Shown in pieces: positions 1-7,104 of a stretch of 18,348 nucleotides of DNA. Location: contig JAGNLA010000024.1 in assembly GCA_017999835.1 (NCBI GenBank), positions 1 through 18,348 on the forward strand, given 5' to 3'. The position numbers and the translations under genes were made by a program. Origin of the DNA: Caldisericia bacterium (GTDB lineage: Bacteria; Caldisericota; Caldisericia; JAAYUI01). Under the pieces are notes generated by a model. The model saw only the letters and a program-made list of their open reading frames with translations. It was not told the origin of the DNA and ran no database searches. The first letter of the stretch is position 1. Every line of letters starts with the position of its first letter.

Positions 1-76
1 TGCAGGAGCTGCACTTGAGCTTCTGTCTTCTTACTTTATACAGTTTTGTGTTGCCACACCTTGGGCATGTTTTCAT
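1..76 (-). CDS. Transposase-type zinc-ribbon protein, 5' fragment (runs off left edge)
   Basis: Only 25 codons are inside the window. They read from ATG at 76 to the left edge and contain CPRC, 14 residues, then CSSC, a four-cysteine zinc ribbon typical of the N-terminus of IS1/IS1595-like transposases. The ribbon has the same spacing as the one in the 12982-13680 protein (CPRC-14-CSSC) and shares Tyr, Arg-Arg and Cys-Ser-Ser-Cys positions with it, so the two genes are probably related. The ATG is preceded by a purine/GT-rich GGTGGTG that could act as a ribosome site. A TACAAT lies 10 nt before the ATG, but no good -35 element is visible. An in-frame ATG at 88 is an alternative start. Whether the rest of the gene is an intact transposase or a derivative cannot be told. 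Confidence 0.6.
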   Translation of the reverse strand, partial: MKTCPRCGNTKLYKVRRQKLKCSSC

Positions 77-151
77 AGTCACCACCATTGTAATGCATTT
101 GGTGGCTCATTTGGAGAATTACCCAAAAGAATATCTGGAACGTTTGTCGAT

Positions 152-646
152 TTGAGATTATCGTTTGCCTTGGGCATTGTTTTGCTGCTATTTTGTGTGT
201 GTACGTTATCGGCTCTTTTATCATTTCAATTTTTCGCAATACCAACATTTCTCGTTTTATCTTCAATTTTTGCCGTGGCCTTTGCGATCAGCCTTTATCT
301 TAAAACTACTGTCGTTGTGACGTTTGGAAAAAATGAACGCGTAGAAATATTTGGTCCTTTGATGAGAAAAGAGATTAATGGAACTGTCAACTATTGGGCA
401 GGACTGCAGCCGACCGGTGGATTCCCCAATATTCTCGACCTGAGACTCGACATTATGAATCCAGGATCAAAACCGATCGTTTTGCTTGAGAGGATCCCTG
501 TTGGAGCCGTTCCTCCGATACTTCCGGTGTCAAATCAGAGATTTGTCATCCCAAGAGACCTGTTGTCTGATGCAAGCCACCCAGGGCCACTCTGGAACAT
601 AGTCTCACACCTACTTGAACGGGATGAAGGAAAGAAAAAAGATTAG
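152..646 (+). CDS. Small two-helix membrane protein of unknown function
   Basis: This 164-residue protein has two hydrophobic helices near the N-terminus (about residues 3-25 and 28-50), followed by a roughly 110-residue polar, beta-rich domain. That layout resembles small membrane proteins with a bacterial PH-like domain, but no signature motif is recognised and no function is assigned. The tail is basic and acidic (ends DEGKKKD) and probably cytoplasmic. The start is uncertain: TTG at 152 is used, a second TTG lies at 170, and the reading frame stays open to the left edge without an ATG. The only SD-like element is a weak GGAA about 11 nt upstream of the 152 start. The stop overlaps the convergent gene on the other strand by 4 nt, so there is no room for a terminator between them. 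Confidence 0.6.
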   Translation: MRLSFALGIVLLLFCVCTLSALLSFQFFAIPTFLVLSSIFAVAFAISLYLKTTVVVTFGKNERVEIFGPLMRKEINGTVNYWAGLQPTGGFPNILDLRLDIMNPGSKPIVLLERIPVGAVPPILPVSNQRFVIPRDLLSDASHPGPLWNIVSHLLERDEGKKKD

Positions 647-927
647 GAGAGAATAATCTCTCTTATACCATTATAACAGGTATTACTGTGAATTGTTCCC
701 ATTGTTGCTGGTGTTGCAATCTGAGAGACTATTATCCTATCACCATTGCTAATGTATCGATTTAGATACTCAAATATCGAAGCCGCATCGGATATTTGTC
801 CAATACCTGAGGTAATCCACACATTGTTCATAACTTCATGGCTGTAATTCATCGACTTGAGAATGTTGACAATAAGTGAATTTGTGTCCAAATCCTTAAT
901 TTGAAAAGCAACCAAATAATGTTTCAA
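643..927 (-). CDS. Small Cas2-like / SinR-family-like protein
   Basis: This 94-residue protein begins MKHYLVAFQIKDLD, then has a helix, a strand around VWITSG, a second helix and a strand around DRIIVSQI. This beta-alpha-beta, ferredoxin-like pattern matches the small Cas2-related family often annotated SinR family protein: an initial YLVxxxL strand, a central W-I/L-V-x-T strand and a late DRLIVxxL strand. The assignment comes from pattern memory, not a search. There is no CRISPR array or other cas gene in the window, so a spacer-acquisition role is not supported, and a nuclease or toxin function is not shown. The start is TTG at 927 with a strong SD (GAGGAG, 7 nt spacing). An AT-rich gap of 75 nt separates it from the upstream glycoside hydrolase gene on the same strand, so co-transcription is possible. 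Confidence 0.6.
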   Translation of the reverse strand: MKHYLVAFQIKDLDTNSLIVNILKSMNYSHEVMNNVWITSGIGQISDAASIFEYLNRYISNGDRIIVSQIATPATMGTIHSNTCYNGIREIILS

Positions 928-1002
928 AAACCAACTCCTCGTTGAGATTGTGAAGAATTTAGCAGTATTTAGTTAAATATAAATTAATTATTACTTAACA
1001 TT

Positions 1003-3165
1003 TTAGAACTTGAGGTTAACTACAGCCATCATCTCAGTTCCACTTGAACCACCTGTCAATCCAACCCTTGCAACTATGGTATCGCCATCGATCCAATCGA
1101 AATCAGATACCACTACTTTACCAAGAAACTGCGGAGATTTTGGGTCATTGAAGTATGTCAGCCTCTTTTTACCTGAGCCGTCAGCATTCATAACCCAATA
1201 ATCCATCTGAAGCTTTGTTGTGTCTTTTGCGCAGTTTGTGCCTGAGGACGAAGCCCAAACAATTTTCTTGCCGTCAGGAGAATAGCGCGCATGTTCATCC
1301 CAGTCAGTGTTGCTGGTCAACTTTTTTTGGTCGGTCTCGTCCAGGTTGCAGGTGTAGATGTCCATGTCAAAATAACCTTTGCCGTTTGGGATGCCTGAGT
1401 AAATGATCCTTTTGCCATCTGGAGAATATCCATGAGTTTCGTAGAGTTGAAGGTTCCCGGGGTTTAGAGTGTTCATGTCAACAAGCTTCGGTTGGCTGGC
1501 CAGCGAGATCTGAAATTCCATCATTTCCCAGCTTCCAATCGGACTTTGAGACGGGATGGCATTGCCCCAGATCAACCTTTTCCCGGTCGGCGAAAACTGT
1601 GGGTGAAGCGAACCCCCGCCATTTCTGACTTTTGACAATTTATAGAAATTCTTCCCATTTTTGTCTGTTATGTAGATGTTGTTGTTGATGCCAATCCCTG
1701 GTGAAGCATAATATTCATTTTTCATTTTGTACGCCGGATCCTGTGATTGGAAAACTATGAACTTGCCGGAAGGATCCCAGCTCGGGTTACCGTTGTGCTT
1801 TGGCATCGATTTGTTTGTTGATGTCAGGCATTTCTTTAACGAACCATCTGGCCTCATGGTCCAGACATCATAATATTTGTCAGAGCCAAGCTGATCGTAT
1901 ACAATTAAGTTGTTGACTTTGCTATAGCTAACTCTGCCAGCATTCTTTTTTATCAGCACTTTCACCATGGCATTTGCGTTTGACTTGAGAACATCCTTGA
2001 AAGCCTGGCCGGTTTTTGTGATTTTGACTGTATTTGCAAGGATATTTGCTGCAACAGCTTTATCCAACCTGGCAAGAATATCTTTGGGTTTGGCTGTGTC
2101 ATAGGAACTGTCATACGGGATATAGGAAAAGAAATAACCTGACCAGGGGAAAGAAGCGTAAGCCACGTTCAAATTGCGAGAGAGCGTTGAAATAATCTTG
2201 ATAAATCTGGCATCAAGCGGTTCCCAGAAAGAATAGGCATCAGCGACACAATTGTTTACATAATCTTGCTGTTGAGGAGATTTACTAAATGAAGCTGACT
2301 TATAAAGCCATGCTTCACCGATTACAACATCTTTCCCTTTTGATTTGACAAGATTTGCAACCGAAGTCACATTTTTTACAAGACAATCTCCATTGACCGG
2401 ATAGGCGTGGATGTCAATGTAATCGAGAGGCAGGTCGCACATGAGCTTGAAATATTTGATTTCATCCCAAGAGCCTGCGCCTGCGCCAACCTTTATTCCG
2501 TCGTGTTTGAAACCACTCAGAAAACTGGTAAGCGTTGTTTTCCACAATTCCGGCGTAAAATTGAAACCGGTTATATATTTCTGCGTTGAAGGTTCGTTAT
2601 CAATCGTCAACCAATCAGGTTTTATTTCTTTGGCAATCAGGATTATCTGATCCTTCTTCTGCTTGACGTAATCCCCATACTTTATGCCTTTTATCTTCAT
2701 GGAAGGGTTGCCGACAGCCTCATCCGGAGAAATATTGTGAACCTGAACCATCAAAGACATACCTTGAAGTCTGATCTCCGAGGCAATTTTTTTGTAGAAA
2801 GCAAGATATTCTTTTTGTCTTGGAGTAGATGGGCGAAGAATCGGGAAAGAGATGTTGACAGTCAAGCCATTTGTTCCAAGTGACCTTAAAACGGCTATAT
2901 TTTTCTTGATAAAAGTAAAGGTTTCCGCCTTCAGAAGCTCAGCTCCTTTGCAAGAGTTTGCAGAAACCAGTTCTGTCCCTATTGAACCCCAGACTACGTC
3001 TGACGGTTTGACCAGTTTTTCATTGTCTGATATTTTCTTCTCAAGTTTCTTGTACAACTCGGAATACTTTTCTGGGATCACTGTATCTGCATTTATCTTG
3101 TGTGGAAGTATGCTAGATGCTATGGCCATAATAAGCATTATTATTGTTAATGTTTTTTTTCTCAT
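1003..3165 (-). CDS. Secreted glycoside hydrolase-like TIM barrel with C-terminal TolB-like beta-propeller
   Basis: A 720-residue exported protein. ATG at 3165 is chosen because it has an SD (AAGGTG, 5-6 nt spacing) and is followed directly by a signal peptide (MRKKTLTIIMLIMAIASSIL). Residues about 60-380 look like a clan GH-A TIM barrel. The WLTIDNEP strand carries Glu191 as likely acid/base, and VVIGEAW carries Glu284 as likely nucleophile, with DIHAYP between them. The nearest remembered family style is GH53/GH5-like, but substrate and family are not assigned. Residues about 410-720 contain PD40/TolB-type propeller repeats (YDVWTMRPDGS, NNIYITDKNGK, PQFSPTGKRLIWG, YSPDGKKIVWAS, YWVMNADGSGKKRLT). 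Such propellers usually bind proteins or glycans. It lies 70 nt downstream of the PQQ-propeller gene on the same strand, probably in one surface-protein operon. Confidence 0.8.
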   Translation of the reverse strand: MRKKTLTIIMLIMAIASSILPHKINADTVIPEKYSELYKKLEKKISDNEKLVKPSDVVWGSIGTELVSANSCKGAELLKAETFTFIKKNIAVLRSLGTNGLTVNISFPILRPSTPRQKEYLAFYKKIASEIRLQGMSLMVQVHNISPDEAVGNPSMKIKGIKYGDYVKQKKDQIILIAKEIKPDWLTIDNEPSTQKYITGFNFTPELWKTTLTSFLSGFKHDGIKVGAGAGSWDEIKYFKLMCDLPLDYIDIHAYPVNGDCLVKNVTSVANLVKSKGKDVVIGEAWLYKSASFSKSPQQQDYVNNCVADAYSFWEPLDARFIKIISTLSRNLNVAYASFPWSGYFFSYIPYDSSYDTAKPKDILARLDKAVAANILANTVKITKTGQAFKDVLKSNANAMVKVLIKKNAGRVSYSKVNNLIVYDQLGSDKYYDVWTMRPDGSLKKCLTSTNKSMPKHNGNPSWDPSGKFIVFQSQDPAYKMKNEYYASPGIGINNNIYITDKNGKNFYKLSKVRNGGGSLHPQFSPTGKRLIWGNAIPSQSPIGSWEMMEFQISLASQPKLVDMNTLNPGNLQLYETHGYSPDGKRIIYSGIPNGKGYFDMDIYTCNLDETDQKKLTSNTDWDEHARYSPDGKKIVWASSSGTNCAKDTTKLQMDYWVMNADGSGKKRLTYFNDPKSPQFLGKVVVSDFDWIDGDTIVARVGLTGGSSGTEMMAVVNLKF

Positions 3166-3178
3166 TGTTTCACCTTGT

Positions 3179-3203
3179 GCAACAATGTTACAATGATTAT
3201 TGC
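3179..3203. repeat. Imperfect 8-bp inverted repeat in the leader of the glycoside hydrolase gene
   Basis: GCAACAAT (3179-3186) faces ATTATTGC (3196-3203), with one mismatch (a G-U pair in RNA) and a 9-nt loop. It lies 14-38 nt upstream of the ATG at 3165. It could be an operator or a leader hairpin, or chance in an AT-rich gap. Confidence 0.25.
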
Positions 3204-3235
3204 AAAAAAGTCTCAAATAATGGTTAAACTGGTTA

Positions 3236-4798
3236 TTAGTACTGATTTGATGTGAGTTTTATCACAACCTGCCAGATATCAAACGGCTTCATTTCCATAT
3301 CAATTCCGAGATATGCGGCAAAAGAAAACGGTAGCATCATCACGCCATCATCCATGAACGGTTTTGACCGCGGATCTTCTTCCGTCCAAACATTATTTAT
3401 TCTGGCAGTCGTCCTTCCAGCCCAATATTCAGCAACAATACCATTTAGCTTGCACGTCATTTTCCCAGTCACTGGTTCATAATCACAGGTTCCACCAAGG
3501 TTTTCCACCATAAACTTCACAGGGAGACACACAAAACCTTCGATTCGCTTCATCGGCCTTGGCAAAAGCTTGTAACCACCGTTAACAAATGCGCTTGGGG
3601 AATTAATTCGAAACCTCAGTTCTTTTTCTCCCTGTGGCCAGGTGCTCCTGGATATTTCGTAGGATCTGACTGCATAGCTGCCATCTTTGTTCTCAAACAC
3701 CGTCATGTAAGGATCGCCTTCGTTGAAAACAAAAATGTCGGATATCCCCATTTCAAAGAACCCCGACTCCTTGCCATTGCTTGTTATCAATAATGATGTT
3801 TTGGCCGTTTTGTCTGTGTTCTTGATGACTGATCCAACCAAACCATCGTTACTCCACCATGAGAATGCATCCAGCCCTTCAAAAGCATGTCCCCACAAAA
3901 TTTTGTTTGATGCAACATCAAGACAGATGAGGTTTATCTTTCCAAAGTCATCCTTGAAAGGGTAGTAGAGTTTTCCATAAAGGACGCACGGTTGTCTGAA
4001 AGGGTTTTTTATCACCTTGTGCTTAACCACAACCTCACCGGTTGAAACTTTGATCACAGCTATATACTTTGCATCGCCATCTGTCATAACTGTAAAGTAT
4101 TGCTGGTCACCCCTGGGTTTATAAAATTCATCAACCATATAGTACTTGCCCTGTTTTGTCCACTTCAGCGTTCCGCTCTCAGGGTCAAAACAGGAGAGTC
4201 TGTCTGAAAGAATTACTACCCCGTCTTTGTTGGCAGCTAACAATTTCGAATTTGATGCAAAGCCTTGAGAAGTTTTTACAGAATCAAAAACGATATCGCC
4301 CCTTTGCATATCTCGGCAAATCAGCCTGCCTTCACTCAAGCCAACATAGACGTAATCGTAATAAGCACTGGGCGAATAAGCCATTATATTGCCAGAACCA
4401 TATTCGTTTGCTCCATAATTATATTTCCAGGTTGTTAAACCGGTTCTGCAATCGATGACAGCAAACTTCGCTTCTTTGCCTTGCGCGCTTGAAATATTGA
4501 TAGCTAAAAGATTTTTATAGGCAAGCATCTGTGAAATAGCCAATCCCTTCCCAACCGAAAAAGGTTTTGACCAGATGTCTCTCCCGATGAATTGATCCAG
4601 GCAACGGATTTTGCATATTCCGTTGCCGTCAATGCAAGACAACGATATGTAACCCCAGGATGATGCAACTGAATCGATGGTTATCTTGCCAACATTTCCT
4701 GACCACATGGGTACCAATCCCATAATCGTCTGGCCTTCAACCGGAGCAATGGTAAAAAATAAGGTGAAAGTCAAAAGAAAAACTAAACTTTTTTTCAA
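3236..4798 (-). CDS. Secreted PQQ/BamB-like beta-propeller with C-terminal copper-amine-oxidase-N-like domain
   Basis: A 520-residue exported protein. The start is TTG at 4798, supported by a strong SD (GGAGGT, 3-4 nt spacing) and a clean signal peptide directly after it (KKSLVFLLTFTLFFTIAPV). Residues about 40-395 carry PQQ-type propeller blades, each ending in G-x-x-x-W or similar (GRDIWSKPF, GLTTWKYNY, GTLKWTKQG, NKILWGHAF). Residues about 400-515 match the copper amine oxidase N-terminal-like (stalk) domain of bacterial surface proteins: RIEGFVCLPVKFMVENLGG, then TARINNVW and DGVMMLPFSFAAYLGID. Despite its name this domain is non-catalytic, and no amine oxidase core is present. The role is probably a surface or cell-wall-associated binding protein. 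The gene lies head-to-tail with the glycoside hydrolase and is divergent from the membrane protein at 4918. Confidence 0.8.
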   Translation of the reverse strand: MKKSLVFLLTFTLFFTIAPVEGQTIMGLVPMWSGNVGKITIDSVASSWGYISLSCIDGNGICKIRCLDQFIGRDIWSKPFSVGKGLAISQMLAYKNLLAINISSAQGKEAKFAVIDCRTGLTTWKYNYGANEYGSGNIMAYSPSAYYDYVYVGLSEGRLICRDMQRGDIVFDSVKTSQGFASNSKLLAANKDGVVILSDRLSCFDPESGTLKWTKQGKYYMVDEFYKPRGDQQYFTVMTDGDAKYIAVIKVSTGEVVVKHKVIKNPFRQPCVLYGKLYYPFKDDFGKINLICLDVASNKILWGHAFEGLDAFSWWSNDGLVGSVIKNTDKTAKTSLLITSNGKESGFFEMGISDIFVFNEGDPYMTVFENKDGSYAVRSYEISRSTWPQGEKELRFRINSPSAFVNGGYKLLPRPMKRIEGFVCLPVKFMVENLGGTCDYEPVTGKMTCKLNGIVAEYWAGRTTARINNVWTEEDPRSKPFMDDGVMMLPFSFAAYLGIDMEMKPFDIWQVVIKLTSNQY

Positions 4799-4881
4799 AC
4801 AACCTCCACATGAAAAATGAAACAAGCACCCATCAGGTTCAAGTTTGCACAAATTGCGGGAAATGGCAAGCGACTAATAAA

Positions 4882-4910
4882 TTGAAATTACAAAAACAGT
4901 CAGTTAGAAT
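4882..4910 (+). promoter_or_regulatory. Sigma70-type promoter, leaderless configuration, for the 4918 gene
   Basis: TTGAAA (4882-4887), a 17-nt spacer and TAGAAT (4905-4910) are followed by only 7 nt before ATG 4918. Transcription should start at or within a few bases of the ATG, and there is no SD. This placement decides the start codon. Confidence 0.6.
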
Positions 4911-4917
4911 GGTTGCC

Positions 4918-5853
4918 ATGAACAGCAAAATGAAGTGGACAGTGAAAATGCCGTTGGCAACAAACCCAGTTGTCATAATTGATCTTTTGAAGATCTTTCT
5001 GATTGTTTTTGTGGTTGTGGCCCTCCTTTTCACAATCATCTTTGCCACAAACAACGAGATCGAAACACTGCCACCGATGCTGGGCATGTTTGGTCTGATA
5101 TGTCTTGGGTTGTTGGTTTTGTCATGGCTGATCATGCTCATCGTTTTCGGCAACCGAATGGAAGTCGAGTATGAGATCGATGAAAACGGAGCCATTATGC
5201 GAACTCTAGACAAGAGAGCCAAACTGGCAAACCGACTTGCCGTTGGTGCCGGTATTCTTGGCGGAAGCGCAGTAACGACTGGTGCTGGCCTGACAGCCAT
5301 GTCCAACGAGAACATATCCATTGAGTGGAGTTGGATTCAAGGTTTCTCAATAAACAGAATAACCAAAACCATTGCATTGCGAAATTCCTGGAGAAATGTT
5401 ATGGTTATCTACTGTTCTGACAATTTTACCCAGGTTTGCGATTTTGTTAAATCCCACGTCATCATCACTGAGAAAAAGAGGAAATCACCTCTTTGGGTCA
5501 TGCTTGGCTGGACAGCATTGGTTATCCTTGTTTCATTACTGATGTTTGTCGAATATCCCGGCTATTACAACGTTGACTTGTTTGCGGCAATTTTCGTGCT
5601 GTTGTTCTCGGTTGCAAGTTTGTGGTTTATCCCGTTGTTATCATATGCAACTTTTGCCGGTGTAGCCTGGATTCTAGGGTCAACAAGCTACTGGTTGTTT
5701 GCAATGGGCGAAAGCACTTATATTCGTGACTCAGAGTGGATTCCTTTTATATTGTTACTGCTCGGGCAATCAGTACTGGTTTGGATTGGCATCAGACTCC
5801 TTCAAGGAAAGATTGTGTCCATGCTTTTTGGAGATCAGACAGGACAAAACTGA
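4918..5853 (+). CDS. Polytopic membrane protein with cytoplasmic domain, unknown function
   Basis: A 311-residue membrane protein. Two hydrophobic helices (about residues 17-42 and 53-77) are followed by a soluble segment of about 110 residues, starting near the MEVEYEIDENG strand and running to KSHVIITEKKRK. Three or four further helices (about 193-213, 222-265, 276-298) close the protein. The middle segment is beta-rich and PH-like in feel, with a short Gly/Ala-rich hydrophobic stretch (LAVGAGILGGSAVTTGAG) that may be a hairpin or helix. No catalytic motif is visible and the family is not recognised. The frame is open back to an ATG at 4810. ATG 4918 is preferred because it sits 7 nt behind a good promoter and begins just before the first membrane helix. 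The 4810 start would lie only 11 nt from the divergent gene and would add a lone CxxC. Confidence 0.7.
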   Translation: MNSKMKWTVKMPLATNPVVIIDLLKIFLIVFVVVALLFTIIFATNNEIETLPPMLGMFGLICLGLLVLSWLIMLIVFGNRMEVEYEIDENGAIMRTLDKRAKLANRLAVGAGILGGSAVTTGAGLTAMSNENISIEWSWIQGFSINRITKTIALRNSWRNVMVIYCSDNFTQVCDFVKSHVIITEKKRKSPLWVMLGWTALVILVSLLMFVEYPGYYNVDLFAAIFVLLFSVASLWFIPLLSYATFAGVAWILGSTSYWLFAMGESTYIRDSEWIPFILLLLGQSVLVWIGIRLLQGKIVSMLFGDQTGQN

Positions 5854-5935
5854 CAACTAGGAAATATAATCCAAGATTTACACTAGTTTACAATTTATCC
5901 TTTGATTAACTTATTTCTGGTTCTGCTTCACCAAA

Positions 5936-5949
5936 TAAACCATGGTTTA
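5936..5949. repeat. Perfect 14-bp palindrome, possible operator
   Basis: TAAACCATGGTTTA is a perfect palindrome in the 203-nt gap (5854-6056) between the membrane protein and the secreted Cys-rich gene, about 45 nt upstream of the -35 element at 5994. The rest of that gap is AT-rich. It holds one other inverted pair (AACTAG 5855-5860 / CTAGTT 5883-5888) and no visible small gene. Confidence 0.3.
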
Positions 5950-5993
5950 AATCAATTCGTCATTATTTAAGTATCTTTCATTTTTCTTAGATA

Positions 5994-6023
5994 TTGATGA
6001 TTCGTCGTTTAACCTTGTATGAT
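5994..6023 (+). promoter_or_regulatory. Probable promoter for the 6057 gene
   Basis: TTGATG (5994-5999), an 18-nt spacer and TATGAT (6018-6023) would start transcription near 6030. That leaves a leader of about 27 nt containing the SD AAAGGGGGTG (6045-6053) before GTG 6057. Confidence 0.45.
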
Positions 6024-6056
6024 TATCATTCCTCGCAAGCAAGAAAGGGGGTGTTT

Positions 6057-6659
6057 GTGAGGAATATTACCATATCAATCATAAGTCTCGTTTTCTTACT
6101 AAGTGGCTACATAAACTTTCCGATAGCCAGGAGCCAGGGGTCTTGCTCGAGCAAAAACCAGCAAGAGCAAGAATTCCAGTCGACATCAATTGACCCAAAA
6201 CGGAAAGAGCTCTGGGAGGTGGTTCCCGACTTGGTCAGGTCAAAAGTCATCACAGAAGAGCTCAAAGTCCATCCTGAGGTTGCCCAGAAAGAAAAGGACA
6301 TCATCGCAAAGTATATCAAATTCTTCGGGGCATCGGTTGGCAGACAGATTGGGACGATAGAAGCATTAGCGTATCGAACCAACTGGATCAACTTCAACAT
6401 AATCAACAAACACGAGTGTGTGGTGTGGGGTCACGTAGAAAAGGATTTTGAAAAGAGAGACAAAACCGTTGTCAAGGAGGGGGATTACCTGGCACTCTAC
6501 AAACTGTCAGGTAAGGATGCTGTGTTGTTTTGGGGGCCGGTTGCTGCAACCGACGAAGACCACAAGAAAGCCAGCATGTCGCCAGGGTCTAGATATAACA
6601 AGTGTTCTCTAGTGCTTGATTTGTCTCGAAATGAATATGTCCACGCCAGACCTACATGA
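6057..6659 (+). CDS. Secreted protein of unknown function, N-terminal part before an in-frame TGA
   Basis: A 200-residue product up to the TGA at 6657-6659. The GTG start at 6057 is preferred over TTG 5994 because it has an SD (AAAGGGGGTG) and opens directly into a signal peptide (RNITISIISLVFLLSGYINF, cleavage near ARSQGS). The mature part has a charged helical stretch (about residues 48-90: DPKRKELWEVVPDLVRSKV, then VHPEVAQKEKDIIAKYIKFF) and a beta-rich part (about 100-195). No known domain is recognised. The same frame continues open for another 122 codons after the TGA, with coding-like, Cys-rich sequence. The original gene was therefore probably longer (about 323 codons), and this product may be a truncated relic or the short form of a recoded gene. 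Confidence 0.55.
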   Translation: MRNITISIISLVFLLSGYINFPIARSQGSCSSKNQQEQEFQSTSIDPKRKELWEVVPDLVRSKVITEELKVHPEVAQKEKDIIAKYIKFFGASVGRQIGTIEALAYRTNWINFNIINKHECVVWGHVEKDFEKRDKTVVKEGDYLALYKLSGKDAVLFWGPVAATDEDHKKASMSPGSRYNKCSLVLDLSRNEYVHARPT

Positions 6660-7028
6660 ATCACTGACAGTTGGACTGGATGTTCAATAAAATATGTCAA
6701 CAACTGCATCGAAAAAACCATAATCTTCGTCCTTGAACCGAAAGTTCCTTCACCTGGCAGGCAAGGCACACTCTCAATTCACTTAAAAGATGAGAGGGGC
6801 TGTCTTCCAAGCACCACAGAGCTAGAATGTCCTGCCTACAACGACATATTCGAAAAATGCCCCTGGACAACCGGCGACAGCATCAGCGTTTGCAGGGATA
6901 GAGATGGAGAAATCTTCAAGATTCTGTTCAATGGTTCCTATATTGACTTAACCGCTCCAAATCAACCTTTCAAAGACTATTACTGGTTCTTTGAGTATCT
7001 AAAGGTAAAAAACAATCCCGAGCATTGA
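6660..7028 (+). pseudogene. In-frame continuation of the 6057 gene beyond a TGA stop
   Basis: This segment is in the same frame as the upstream gene and has 122 sense codons before the next stop (TGA 7026-7028). No ATG, GTG or TTG was seen in frame near its beginning, and no SD, so it is not a separate gene. The translation looks like real protein: ITDSWTGCSIKYVNNCIEK near the start, an amphipathic beta pattern (KTIIFVLEPKV, GTLSIHLKDERG, EIFKILFNGSYIDL) and six or more cysteines, consistent with an exported disulfide-bonded domain. The simplest reading is a nonsense mutation or sequencing error at 6657-6659. Readthrough is possible but unproven. A 6-bp inverted pair (CAGTTG 6668-6673 / CAACTG 6701-6706) follows the TGA, but it lacks a recognisable bacterial SECIS apical loop. 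Confidence 0.55.
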
Positions 7029-7072
7029 ATTTTGATTTCGCCTGTTGGCTCGTAGCATTTTTCAACAAAATC

Positions 7073-7081
7073 TGGTATAAT
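7073..7081 (+). promoter_or_regulatory. Extended -10 promoter for the CAP-domain gene
   Basis: TGG followed by a consensus TATAAT (7076-7081) forms an extended -10. The -35 region at 17-nt spacing (TAGCAT) is poor, as is usual for this class. Transcription near 7088 would leave a short leader holding the SD AAGGAGG (7093-7099). Confidence 0.65.
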
Positions 7082-7104
7082 GCCTCTCAAACAAGGAGGC
7101 ATGC

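Noticed and set aside
36-266. Open frame on the - strand (76 codons)
   Set aside because: It lies antisense to the membrane protein, and its end covers the true zinc-ribbon start in another frame. The CPRC/CSSC frame starting at 76 is the convincing one.
643-927. CRISPR-Cas locus suggested by the Cas2-like protein
   Set aside because: No direct-repeat array and no other cas gene is present in the window.
4810-4917. N-terminal extension of the membrane protein with one CxxC (CTNCGK)
   Set aside because: There is no SD at 4810, only 11 nt separate it from the divergent gene start, a single CxxC is not a full zinc ribbon, and a leaderless promoter points to ATG 4918.
4839-5321. 160-codon - strand open frame inside the membrane protein
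   Set aside because: It is a shadow of a real gene on the opposite strand. It has no SD and its composition is unlike a protein.
6657-6706. Selenocysteine insertion at the in-frame TGA
   Set aside because: The hairpin downstream has a short stem and no recognisable SECIS apical loop, and the residue context does not resemble a known selenoprotein site. It is kept only as a check.
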